From the NCBI GenBank assembly GCA_027924585.1, contig BSBM01000199.1, positions 13,334,501-13,398,500 of the forward strand: a DNA stretch of 64,000 bases, in the 5' to 3' direction. The notes under the pieces were generated by a model that saw nothing but the letters and a program-made list of their open reading frames with translations, was not told where the DNA came from and did no database searches. Origin of the DNA: Larix kaempferi. Its lineage: Eukaryota; Streptophyta; Pinopsida; Pinales; Pinaceae. Both the position numbers and the translations under genes were made by a program. This document shows, piece after piece, positions 20,916-32,629 of this stretch. Numbering within the stretch: position 1 is the first letter of the stretch; each line of letters starts with the position of its first letter.

Positions 20916-22660
20916 ATGCATCAAGTTGGAGACCGAGCTCTGCAGTTCGCAGGTAAGGGTTTATACTTGTGTTTAAATGCCCAATCATTACAATGTCACT
21001 TGACGTTGTGGATTATGAACCCTACTCCCCGATGGCTTCAATCTTCTGTACGGATCACGAGATACGAAGCAAGTTCATTGAGGTGGATACCCCCATTATG
21101 ACATCATAGGAAGCTCGCACGTCCCAGGGTGATGAGGTGATGAACACCACTGCGAACCATAATGAGACGTTAACTTTGGGTCATAAACCTCATTCCAAGG
21201 CTATTTCAGGTAAATCCAGAGGTATTCGTCCGAAAAAGGGATTTGCAGAGCTCGTTGTTGGGAAAGATATCCAAATTCTTGAAATTCCAGACTACTTCAA
21301 CTCGGCTTTGGTGGGTAGGTTCTGTGGTGAAATTACAGGACGGTTGGATTTGTAGAATTGGATGGACAGGAATTGGAATTTCCTGTTAGGCTATAAACCA
21401 GACTTTCATGTTTTACCTCAGGGTTGGTTCTTGCTTAAGTTGCGCTAGAAAGAAGAAGGACCCAAACTGTTAAACCGGAGCTGGCGTTGGTGCCCTTGTG
21501 GTCTAATTCTTGATAAATGGAGGGTGGATTTTAATGCTAAGAAAGAAACCCATAATAAACAGCAGGTCTGGGTGAATCTATCAGGACTCCTGATGTTTTT
21601 TGGCAACTTCCTATGCTCGAGGCCATCGGGAACAAACTTGGGAAGTTTATTGACCTGGAAGACGAATGGGAATCCAAGCCTGATAGAAGATGCATTAAAA
21701 TGTTGGTTGAATTGGACTTAAAAGAAGGTCTTTACGAAGAAGTTAAAATTCAAATGTTTGGAAGTACCTGGTCTCAAAAGCTCGACTATTGGAAATTACC
21801 ATTCTGCTGCTTCAATTGCCGCAAGGTTGGTCACCTGCAGAAGGATTGCGCAAACCAGAGAATTCAGGGAAATTTGAAAAAGGTTTGGGTTAAAAAAGAC
21901 TATCCTTCCTTACAACGTCCCCGTATTGATGTTTCTCCCAAAGTCGCGGAAGATGGCAAGAAAAAAGTGACGAACAATGATGAGGAGTTTATTAAATAAC
22001 AAGTGGTGGACGGTTCCGCTACGTGTAAGGCTCACTACAATGGTGAAGGCCGGTCCGGTATGACAGTTGGCGGTAGGTCCACTGATAGAAGTTATAATAG
22101 TGGGACTCAGGCACAGGAAAAAGTTGATGAAACAAAAAAAGGTGGTGATGGTGAGCCCAGCACGGAGCTACCTCTTTTTAGCAAGGACATCCCAAAACTG
22201 TTAAATGGACCGGCTATAATTTCCGAACTCTCAGGCACGGTCACTCCTGGTCTACTCTCAGCCGCGGTTCCTGATTTATTGTTGGAGTCCCCACCTGCTT
22301 TAATACAAGGTATCTGTTCCTCCCCCTTCGTCCCTCCCTTCCCTTCTTCTCCCTTAAAGTTTTTCCTTACCCTGCTAGTCCTGTTCTTTCTCCTGGACCC
22401 TCAACTTCCTGTTCCATTCCCCCTTCTTTTATTCTTGAAAGGAAGGTATATAACCTCCGTTCCCACTTGACCATGACCAAAGAGGACCCTGTGATTTCCA
22501 TAGGAAGCATTGCCCTGGACCCTGTGCCCAAGATCCAGATGGGAAGAAATTCCTTCCCGTCAAGGGCTCAAAAACAAGCTATCTCTAAAATTAAAAGCAG
22601 AAAACAATCTACTATAACCCAGGCTCTTAGAGTTAATAAAGTTCTAAGCAAGGGTTCTTA
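20916..22660 (+). pseudogene. ORF1 of the decayed LINE
   Basis: The DUF4283 pieces are spread over frames: KKGFAELVVGKDIQILEIP near 21230, PQGWFLLKL near 21420, DKWRVDFNAKKETHNKQQVWVNLSGL near 21510-21590. After a frame change, LEAIGNKLGKFIDLED leads to a canonical zinc knuckle CFNCRKVGHLQKDC near 21810-21850. A Ser/Pro-rich tail follows to about 22470 and a basic segment to 22660. TAG stops near 21353 and 21447 and a frameshift near 21600 disable it. The role when intact was element RNA binding. Confidence 0.82.
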
Positions 22661-25600
22661 ATGCTCATTCTCTCTTTAAATATAAGGGTACTGGGGGGAG
22701 CCTCCAAACAAATATCCCTCAAGTGCGTGGTCTCAAGCTTAAAACCTTTAGTTTGTATGGATGCCTTTGGAAACTCTGGAGGGCTTGTAACTGCTTGGAG
22801 TCCTGGACTCTCTCTGATTACGATGAAAAGTATTGACTCAGCTATTGGAACCATCCTGGAAGATTCGTCTTTAGGTCTCAGGGTTTCAATTTTAAATGTC
22901 TATGGTCCTTATTTTGAAAGGAAATCCTACTGGGAATCCCTTGGGAATTCCAGCTTTTTGTCCAATCCAAACTTAATACTGGGAGGAGACCTAAACTTGA
23001 CCATTTTTGCTAACGAATGGTGGGGTAAGAAAGCAAGAGTTGACTCCTTAAGCCAGTTCTTCTCCAATTTTTTTGAACAAAAGGGGCTAGTGGACATAAT
23101 GCTTGTAAAATTGGAACCAACATGGAGGAATAAACGGGGTGGGGACTGTGCTATCTCCAAAAGGCTTGATAGATTCATGATTAGCGAATCCTTAGTCAAT
23201 GATCACCTGATTATTCAATCCTTTATTGAAACTGGTGGTTCTTCGGACCACGAACCTATAACTCTGGAGATTATGTTCCCTGAAGAAAAACCTCCCCCGC
23301 CTTTCAGATACAACCCACGTTGGTCTAAAGATGAAGATTATTTAAATCTAATTTCCTCTACCTAGACTCTATTAGTAGAAACAAGGGGTCTTTCCTTCAT
23401 GCAACAGTTTATGGATAACCTGAAGAAGGTGAAAAAAGTCTCCGAGGAGTGGGACAAGAAACATAAAATGCATTTCCAGAAGGAACTGAAGGACGTTGAA
23501 GCAGAAATTGAGGAACTTTTCAGAAAAAACACTGCGGGGGTTTTTTCTATTGAAGAAGTTGGAAGATTATCAAGGTTGGAAAATAAAAAAGACACAATTC
23601 TTCTACAAGAAGAAAAGAATTGGAGGCTGAAGAGTAGGGCATTATGGCTGTCTGAAGGAGATAGGAATACCAAATACTTTCATAAGTTTGCTTCTCACAG
23701 ATGGAGCATAAATACAATCACCGAAATTAAGAATGGAAATGGAACCGTGGTTAACTCCTTTGCCGACAAAGCCAGTGAAGCGGAGAGACATTTTTCCTCC
23801 ATTTTCAGAGAACACCAAGGTAGCTCCATTTCAGATATCTTAGAAGTATTAAAAACCTTTCCTAGTTTAATCTCTGAAGATATGATTGAGGAGCTCAACG
23901 AAGAAATCACCGAGGAAGAAATAAGATGGATACTTTTTTCTTTTCAAAAAGGTAAAATTCCAGGTCCTGATGGTTTTTCAGTGGACTTTTTCCTCTATTT
24001 CTATGATCTTGTGAAGGCGGGTATCCTGAAGGTGGTTAAAGAATCTCAAAATTTTGGTAAAGTGTTGGGAGCCATGAATTCAACCTTCATTACTCTAATC
24101 CCCCCAAAACAGAAAGCTTCCACCTTTGATGACTTCAGGCCGATCTCTTGCTGTAACCTCATCTACAAGGTGATCTCTAAAACCATTGCACAAAGGCTGA
24201 AGCCAATTCTGAGCAAAATCATTTCTGGGGAACACTTTGGCTTCCTCCATAATAGGCAGATACATGATGTTGTATCCTTGGCTCAGGAAGCCTTACATAC
24301 TATTAACAAAGAAAAATTATGTGCCTTTGCCCTCAAACTAGACCTCTCCAAGGCTTATGATAGAGTGGATTGGACCTTCTTGAGGCTAGTCATAATACAA
24401 ATAGGAATCGACCTAAAAATGGTAGACTGGATAATGGGTTGCATTCTTTCAACAAACCTTGCAATCTTTGTGAATGGCTCCCCTACTAACATTATCTTTC
24501 CTACTAGAGGTCTACGTCAGGGATGCCACGTGTCACCCTTTTTATTCCTGTTGATTGCTAAAGCTTTGAGTCATCTAATTCTCGATGCCAAGTCTAAAAG
24601 GAAAATCGAGGGAGTCTGGGTTTGAAGCACTATAGAATTAACTCACACCCTTTTTGTCGATGATGTGCTTCTTCTTGGTAAAGGCTTAGCAGTGAATCTA
24701 AGGGCCTATGCTTCTATTCTCGAAACCTATAAGAAGGAAACAAGCATGGAGATTAATATTCTTAAATCCAAATTAGCCTATAATGAGTTCTCGGATGTCC
24801 TGTTACAGTCCTCATCCTCATTCCTCTCCTTTCCATGCTCTCCTATTAAGGAAGGTTTCAAGTATTTGGGTTTCTTTCTAAAACCGAATAGCTACTCTTT
24901 TCAGGACTAGACTTGGTTGTTAAAAAAGGTTGAAGCTCGAATTGATACATGGACTAATCGTTTTCTATCTCGTGGAGAAATATTGGTGCTGCTAAAATCA
25001 GTGCTCCAGAGTATCGCAATATACTGGGCATTGATAACCTATATTCCCAAAGGAATTCTATCCAAGATAAGGAAAAAATGTTTCTCCTTCCTCTGGACGA
25101 CTAGTAGACAAAGAGAAGGTATCCCGCTGGTCAAATGGTCTACTATGTCTTTACCCAAGGAGTTAGGTGGATGGGGCATAAAAAATCCAACCGCGTTCTG
25201 CAAAGCTTTGGCGGCCAGATACCTCTGGAGGCTTACTCAATTCCCTGAGTCTCTGTGGGGTAAAGTAATGATCTCCAAGTATTGCCCTGATTTCTCTATA
25301 ATTGACTGGATCAGAAACCCAATCAAATCCTTTAAAAATGGATCTGTCGGATGGAAAGCACTGGTGATCTCCTTTCCCCTGATCGGTAATTGGTTAGCTT
25401 GGAAGATTGGGGATGGGAAAAAAGTAAGAATTGGAGAAGACCCTTGGGCAGGTAGTGGAGACCTCTATAAGCTTTCTGAACCCCTAATAGCTAAGCTAAG
25501 AGGACAGAGAATCTGTGTCCTAACTGATGTGCAAGTGCATACCCCCTTATTAAATGGCAGAGCTGGTTGGAAGGTTGGCACAAATTTAGGATTGAATGAA

Positions 25601-26712
25601 GCAAAGATAGCCAAATGGGACCTTTACATTCACTCTTTGAATACTAATTTTATTCACCTTTCTGATGGCTCAGAGGACAAATTAATTTGGACTAAAAATG
25701 CCCATAATGAAGACTGCACAACAAAAATCAATTATGAAGTCGATTGCCATGAACGCTTCAGAGAAGAAGCAAAGTGGTGGTGGTTTAAACTTTGGAAGAT
25801 CCACACTCCTTTAAAAACCAAGATTACCCTTTGGTTGGCACTTACCAACAAACTTCTTACCTGGGAAGTTTTGAAAAGAAGAGGATTTGAATGCCCTGGT
25901 TTTTGTGTTTTATGCAAAGCACAGGATGAAACCTCCTCTCATTTATTTCATTCATGCCCTTATGCAGGTTCTGTGTGGACCTTGGTGGCCAGCGCTGTCA
26001 ACTATATTTCTCCTCCATAAATTTTTCCTTTGGAACAACGCTCTAAAGATTGGTGGCTCAACGAAGGGGTACGCAGTTATGATGCCTTCCCAACACTTTT
26101 TGTCTTTAGTATCTGGACAGCTCGCAATAAATCCATCTTTCAAAATGTTTTTCTCCCCCCTGACCTTACCAGTTCCCTCTTGCTGAAGAACTTACAAGAG
26201 CATAAGCACACTCCAAAAACAAAAAAACAGAGAAAGATCACAACTCCAGTTATTGATGAAAACTTTCCATGGGCATTCTTCGACGGAGCCAGTCAAGGAA
26301 ATCCGCCGCTAGGGGGGTGCTGGAGGCATTATATTGGAAAATGATAGTAAAAAGATATGCTACTGGAAGAGAAACCAACAACAAGGCAGAATTAGTTGCT
26401 TTGTGGGCAGTTTTAAATCTAGCCAAGAATGCGCAGCTTCCAAAGATCCAAGTTTTTGGAGATTCCAAGGTGGTGATCGATTGGGCAAACGAGCTGAATG
26501 AGATCAGAGTCCCCAATCTACAACATCTCTTAAGAGAAATTCAAGACTTGAAATCCAACTTCGAATCAGTCACTTTCAGCCACATTTACATAGAACTCAA
26601 TACAGAGGCAGTTTCACTGTCAAAACTGGCCCTAGCTCTGCAACCTGGGTGCTTGGAGATAGAAAATCATGGAGATAATCCAATCTCCAAAACTCTTGTA
26701 AAGTTGTACTGA
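22661..26712 (+). pseudogene. ORF2 of the decayed LINE: endonuclease, RT, zf-RVT, RNase H
   Basis: The endonuclease (22661-23365) opens MLILSLNIRVLGGASKQ but lacks about 27 residues relative to the intact LINE, including the catalytic Glu region. GGDLN and SDHEP are kept. Reverse transcriptase spans 23399-24910: FRPISCCNLIYKVISK, DLSKAYDRVDW, GLRQGCHVSPFLF, and LFVDDVLLLGKG after a stop. zf-RVT (FCVLCKAQDETSSHLFHSC) ends at 26020. RNase H (26230-26712) has FFDGASQGN, NNKAE and GDSKVVIDW in two frames, with a frameshift near 26320. Stops lie near 23363 (TAG), 24623 (TGA), 24908 (TAG) and 26018 (TAA). Confidence 0.9.
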
Positions 26713-26948
26713 GAGGATTGTATATTTTTGTAATTTTTGTGAAATAAGATTTACAATCCTCGGATTGAGATCTTTTAATGCAGCTCTGTCGAGCTGAAAT
26801 CTGTATGGCTATTTTGAGCCTTCCTTTTTTGAACAAGACTAAAAGGATGCTGACAGTCTATATGATGTAAGCTCACACGAGCAGTTCTATGTTTATTCAA
26901 TGAATAAAATGATTTTTTTCCTTTGGAAATATATATATATATATATAT
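26713..26948 (+). other. 3' end of the decayed LINE and adjoining TA run
   Basis: A short 3' UTR ends in TTCAATGAATAAAATGATTTTTTTCC and then TTTGGAAA, before a (AT)n run to 26948. The paired TTTCC/GGAAA resembles the terminal palindrome of the intact LINE. There is no long A tail. Confidence 0.65.
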
Positions 26949-29408
26949 CCCCTCTTGATTTTCCTTTTTTGTTAACTTTTTCACCTTAAATGATATTTTC
27001 TTTGTCAATAACTATACGAATGAAATTTATATTTGTCTTTGGCAATTAATGCATATTTTTGTCAATGAATGATTGAAATAGATGGATTTTGTATTTCTTT
27101 TTCACTCTTAATGCTTATCTTTTGTATTTATCATAATTATTGTGATAAATGATATATATTATTTGGTTCTTGAAGGTTATGTTCTCATTCTTGTTTGTAA
27201 TGCTTTTATATGATATTTTGTTTTTTATGTTGTTATAATTGAAAAAAACAAGATAATATGAGACATAATTGTTATTTTGTTGAAGGGTTAGTCCACCTTA
27301 GTTCAACCTTTTGTCGAACTATGTGTTTATAAGGTTCTCAAACATAAATTATTGTATTGTGATTCAAAGAATGATAATACTCAAGACTAACCAAATTGTA
27401 CTAGAATTGTTCTTCTTTGAAATATAGGTCAAATATTTCTTTTGTTCATATTGATGTTGAAAAGTTGGTTGGTTAAATTATAAACTCTTCTGATTGGGAT
27501 GTTGATAAGGTATCCTTGTATCTTGTGTTTTGTTTTTGGGACATTCATTTCATGACAGTTTATTGATCGACAACTTTCCAACATAACTGCCATTCTAATT
27601 TATGATATTGATTAGATTTGTATTGGCTTCTTTCTCCATAATTTATATTTTTACGTTCGTTGACTTCTCTACTTCAAATGGGCCAGTCATCATTTTTTAA
27701 TTGATCATTAATTTAATATTGGTAACTTGTTCTAATATTTTTGTTGTGATTTCTTTTTATTCTTTAACTTATTGATTTATACCATCAAACTTTGATTATA
27801 ATTCTTTAAACAAAAACATTCTTTATTTTTCTTAAAATCTTTAATTTTATTGTGATCCTTGATCATTTTACTCATATTTAACTACCTCACATTTTAAAAG
27901 TTCAGTTCATCATGACATTTTGTAACTTATTTGTTAAAACTTTACATCAATTTTGAAAACAATGTTTTACAAATTTTGATTATGAAAAAAAGTAACCGAT
28001 GACCATGGATGGCACACCATGGAAGAATGTGACCCTAGTCATGAACTTTGCCCCACTAAAAGTTACTAAACCCTTAACTGATAGTGATGATTTTACCCCT
28101 GATTTTGCCGATTGCTTTGCCGATCTGACTGACATTGAAGAACCTTGTGGTGTTTACCATAATCATTGTGATATATATTATTTGGTTCTTGTAGTGCAAG
28201 TGAATTGTTTTTCTTTTCTTATACCACATGACAATGGAGGAAACTCCAATGTTTGCATTATTTTCGTAAATACCAATGTAATCTCCATGATTTTATATCT
28301 GCGATTGTACAAAGATTGTTTTGGGTTTCTTGTTGCAGTGTTAGTTTCTTTCATTTTCATTTTATAATTCCACTAAATTTATATATATTATTTATTATAA
28401 TTTGTTTATTAAAGATGTGATTTTTTTAAAGCATATTTTATGTGACCCTCATCACCTTTTTTACCATTTCACCATCAACGAAAATGGTTATGACAACGAA
28501 AGTTCATAGTGCCTTTGATTTTTTTTACTTTTAATTTTTTTAATATAATTTTTTGTTATTTTATGTTATTTTATATTATTTTTTATTGATGGAAATTGTA
28601 AATCTTAAAGAGTTTAAGATTAATGGGTTATCAAATATTAAGATAATACTAGGTTTAGATAAACTTTTATAAAATGAGTGGTTAAAAGCTAGATTATACT
28701 ACTAACTATAAAACAACAATAAAACTATCTAAAACTTTGATATCAATATAATAAACAATAATTCATATACACTAAAATATCCAACACATAAAACAAAGTT
28801 ATTTGAAATCCATAATTATATAATTGATGAATACTTGATATAATTGATATCATGAGCCTTGTAATGGTATGTTTATATGCATTGACTAGTTATAAAGTTG
28901 AGGAGTTGTGTTTTTTTTAGTTATGTTATGTTTTTAATTTTATTATTGCAATATTTTATCTTCATTGCATGAAACCACATTGAAGAAACTCTCGTAAAGC
29001 TCTTTGTTACACATAGTGAAATTAGTGCAAGAGTCCAATGGCAATGTATCTGAATATATTCGATACATGATTGATTATTTGATTGATAAGATCATACACT
29101 TTAGTCTTTTTTGGCAATGTCATAATGGTTGAGATTGGGAAGTTGATTTTGGGTGTGGGAAGCCTTTTTGAATGAGATTAGTTGGGAAGTGGTATGTGTT
29201 ATCTCTTCTCGCACTTTCATGGATAACTTGATGTTGTAATTGTTCTTTTATCAGTGCCTCAAATCACTATTGATAAAATATAAATGTTAAATTGGAATAC
29301 ACCGTTAGTTAGATGAATTTATTTTCTCCCATCCTCAACTATAAGATTCACACAGTGACAAATTATTGTTTTTGACAAAATGTTTACTTTCACTATTAAT
29401 GTAAACAA
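26949..29408. other. AT-rich right arm of repeat B
   Basis: Aligned to 6644 onward in copy A. It contains a 122-residue frame (27999-28367) whose homologous stretch in copy A is broken by indels and which has no recognisable domain. I do not call it a gene. Nothing else is supported here. Confidence 0.6.
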
Positions 29409-29691
29409 TAAATGTAAAGGAGTTGCCTAAATGTGCGACGATTTCGCTCGGCGAAATCATCGAACATCCCTTTTTCGGCTACGCTGTCCATTATTTCCGG
29501 CTGCGCGAAGTCGTGGATGGATGCCCTGCACGAAGTGGTTGCAGGGGAGCGCGGAGTGGTTGCAGGGGAATTCTCTTGTGGGTCTTCCTGGATTAGACGG
29601 CCTTTCAATTGAACAACGCAGCCGAAAAAGGGATGTTCGACGATTTCGCCGGGCGAAATTGTCGCACATTTAGACAACTCCTAAATGTAAA
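29409..29691. repeat. 10-bp target-site duplications flanking the MITE
   Basis: TAAATGTAAA occurs at 29409-29418 and at 29682-29691, on either side of the 263-bp element. The empty site in repeat A, near 9045-9055, has the word once (AATAAATGTAAACGG). Confidence 0.9.
29419..29681. mobile_element. 263-bp MITE with about 70-bp terminal inverted repeats (Mutator-like)
   Basis: The left end, GGAGTTGCCTAAATGTGCGA and onward to about 29489, is inverted with few changes at about 29611-29681. Each arm contains its own small palindrome, GATTTCGC-TCG-GCGAAATC at 29440-29458 and ATTTCGCC-G-GGCGAAAT at 29643-29659, so the arms can fold alone as well as pair with each other. The core has a 20-bp direct repeat (GTGGTTGCAGGGG twice). 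The 10-bp target duplication and long arms best fit a non-autonomous Mutator-like element. There is no transposase. It is GC-rich in an AT-rich setting. Short frames on both strands here are shadows. Confidence 0.9.
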
Positions 29692-30088
29692 TAGTCATTT
29701 TATACAAAAAAATGGTGTTGTAATTACAATTGGCAAAAATATTAACAAAAGCTAAAATTGGGCAGGTTACAAACCAAATTTCCCTTGACACCAAACTCAA
29801 CCCCTTGGGTATAACATAGTATCATACAAAATCCATAACTAAACACAACCGTAGACAACCCTTAGTAAAAAAACATAAGTATGCCATCAAACAATGGTTA
29901 TGAAGAGACTAGCATTGAATGACAATTTGCATGGTTACTAGGAGTTGGCCCACATCTATCAACATGAAGCTCATGATTAACCGTTGTAGGTTCCCAACCA
30001 TCATTACGCAGACAATATCCTCATTTAATAATAGAAGTGGTGAGTGTAAGTGTGGGAAAATTATCATTTAACTATGTAGGTAAAGGGG

Positions 30089-31999
30089 ACAAATTGTGTC
30101 AGTGTTCCCTTTGCTTTTAGTTGAATGATTACCTTGATAACATGAGTGATAAACTAAATAATGTCTAATTCCTTGATCATTTCCACTAATTTGTTAAAAT
30201 AAAAATAAAAGGCATAACAATGAAAAATCATCACATATAGGATAAGTGTCATCACAATAGCAATATTCCTCCACTCAAACTTAAGACATTTTACTTGTGG
30301 ATAAGGGTCCTTTACAAAAATCCAAACTCAAGTGTTTGGCAAGATATTCACATCATTAATATTTTGTTATTATATGAGGTTGTTGGAGCCTAAGGGGTGA
30401 GCTCAATTGATTGTTGCCAATGTTGCTAGACATTTGGCTTCTTTATTGTCGATAGGTGCCTAGTTTGAATCCCCTTAGTGAGGTGCACTACTCTATGCCA
30501 ACATGTTTGCTAGGGATGCCATCCATGAATGTGGTAGAGCATCCCTTGGGTTTCCTTGTAAGTTTTTCCTTGGAAAAAAATTGAAAGTTGTCACGATCTT
30601 AAAAAGTCAACTTAGAAACATGGATCTATATTAACAAATGATATGTGATAATCTTTCTTTAAATTGAAAAGCAAGTTCTAACAAGATTAATTGACATCGA
30701 TGCACATGTTTATTATATAAATAAAACTTGGCTTAACTTTATTTGGGCATAAGAGGCATTAAATAAGGAACACTCATTCCACCCTCTTCCTGAATAAAGA
30801 AGACTCATTCTACCCCTCTTCCCAACATGTATTCTAATAAAAAAACAAAACAAATTTTCTTATAAAAATCTGAGAAATTGAAAATTGCAATATATTTTGT
30901 AATTTATTTTTATTAATAAAATTTATAAATTGTAATCTATATTAACATAACATTGATAATCTTAATTCCATATTCAAATGATTTAATAAAAAATATTTTA
31001 ACATTACACCTTTTTAATATACAAATAATTTTAATAATAATAATAATAATTTTGATTAAAAATTATTTAAAAAAATTAATATAGTACATTTTATACCACT
31101 TAATGGTAGGTTTGAGATATATGTTCTACCAAGTTCTCTTGCAACTTATTTCCAAAAAAATAACACGTAACACGTCACAATTTTAGAAAAATGACTTATT
31201 CCTTTAGTCGCCTCCAAGTAAAGTAAAACACCCTCGGCCATTGGTTTTATCGCCGATTTTTTTATTTAGTAATATGTCGGAAAAGAGTAAAGCAAAAGCA
31301 AATGGAACTGCTTTTACCTAGATGTTTTCTTGGGTTAAACCACCTTATTAGAATTGAAGGAAGAGCTACCATACAGTTTTGATTTCTTCAGCGGTTGAAT
31401 CCGGATGGGTCAGAATTGTTGAATTGGCCTGTCCGTGTTTGGACCAATTAATTTATTATATTTGATTAGATCATGCCTGTTTCCCAGAAAATCGATTGTT
31501 TGTGTAAGAAAAACTCTTTTCAAACATTCGGGTACTATTCTCTTGACTCCTAGTCACTTTGACGATTAAGAAAATAATTCTTTTGGGTTCATCTCGACCT
31601 GGCCACTTCTCAAAAATCAATGGGATCTGATGTTACACGATTGGGTCAGTGCAATTCTGATGCAGTTTGTGCTTTTCTAGGTCTATTGTGGATTGCCCAT
31701 GTGGCTTATCTGCAGTATTGAGCAGTGGCAGTAGACCCAGTTGGAATCTCTGGTGAAGATCAATGCTGGGGCTTTCACATTTCATGCAAAAATACAAGGT
31801 ACTGGTAAAGATCAGTGCTTGGCATACATCTTTTAAAAGAAACTTTTGAATTTCTTGCGTTTTGATTATAATTTTCAAGGACAACAGTTCTAGGATTAGG
31901 CCAGGGCTGCAAGTTCATGTAAAAAAATTCCAATAGATTGATGGAAAAGAAACAGCACTGAGTGCCCAATTGGTGGATTTATTGATGGGGGTTTGCTTT
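30089..31999. other. Intergenic DNA upstream of the NIPA-like gene
   Basis: AT-rich, with an (AAT)n-like run near 31035-31051 and no protein homology. It should hold the promoter of the gene that starts at 32630, but I could not identify a TATA box or start site with confidence. Confidence 0.5.
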
Positions 32000-32629
32000 A
32001 GGGTTGATCTCCGAGAGCAGCACATAGCAGAGTTTGATGTTGAATGAAGAGTTTGATGTTGAACTAGCAGTACTCAGGGCTCACTAGATTGGATCGTTAT
32101 TTGGTTATTGGTTCAGGGCTGATCTATGAGAGTGCCGTTGTACATGAAACAACAAATCTGGAACTTGATATAGCATTGAAGTATTACAAATAGTTCACGG
32201 ATACAAACCCATGTCACAGATGGGTATGAAGTTGGCAGCAATGAGTATCTAATAATTATATTTGTTGTTAATTAGGTTCTGGATATGGTGTTAGCAGCGT
32301 TGGTTACCAATAGTTGAATTTATCAATTTGGTTTTGCCTTTAGGTGGATCTATGAGAGCGCAATTCCACTTCATATTGTAAAATCTGGAATTTTATGACA
32401 GCATAGAAGTCTCAGGATCAGGTCAAGGATGCAAACCCATGTTATAAATGTCATAGATTGATGTGGACTTAGCAGCATTGAATCCCGAATAATTGGATTT
32501 GTTGATTTTAATTCTCTCTCGGATGGATCTTCCAGAATGCTGATCACGATGGTGCAATTCTGAAAGTTTGAGGATTGCAGCAAGATACCGGGAAAACTTT
32601 TGATTGTCATGTTGATAGGTCAAGTTTAG
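32000..32629 (+). repeat. Degenerate tandem repeat in the presumed 5' leader of the NIPA-like gene
   Basis: The phrase GATCTATGAGAG or close variants starts units at 32006, 32121, 32347 and 32525. Between the units other phrases recur in the same order (AAATCTGGAA, AAACCCATGT, GCAGCA-TGAAT, TTTGTTG). The spacing is uneven (115, 226 and 178 bp), so the repeat has decayed. It ends shortly before the ATG at 32630. Whether it is transcribed is not shown. Confidence 0.6.

Larger units (their letters stand above)
20805..26929 (+). mobile_element. Decayed L1-type LINE with RNase H, about 6.1 kb
   Basis: Full-length layout on the + strand: 5' UTR, ORF1 with CCHC knuckle, ORF2 with endonuclease, reverse transcriptase, zf-RVT and RNase H, and a 3' UTR of about 215 bp. 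TA repeats flank both ends, so a target-site duplication cannot be told from the microsatellite. Several stops and at least two frameshifts disable it. It belongs to the same broad lineage as the intact LINE at 10491-17843: same domain order, FVDD motif and a similar 3' end. Confidence 0.9.
9986..30088. repeat. Large direct repeat, copy B, interrupted by three insertions
   Basis: This copy matches 3366-9458 over its whole length once the insertions at 10491-17843, 20805-26929 and 29419-29681 are taken out. Its pieces are 9986-10490, 17844-20804, 26930-29418 and 29682-30088. The same LINE remnants and the same in-frame TAG codons occur in both copies, so their decay predates the duplication, whereas the three insertions came after it. 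Confidence 0.85.

Noticed and set aside
29396-29677. Three frames of 70-93 residues on both strands
   Set aside because: They lie in the inverted repeats of the MITE. The similarity between strands reflects the palindrome.
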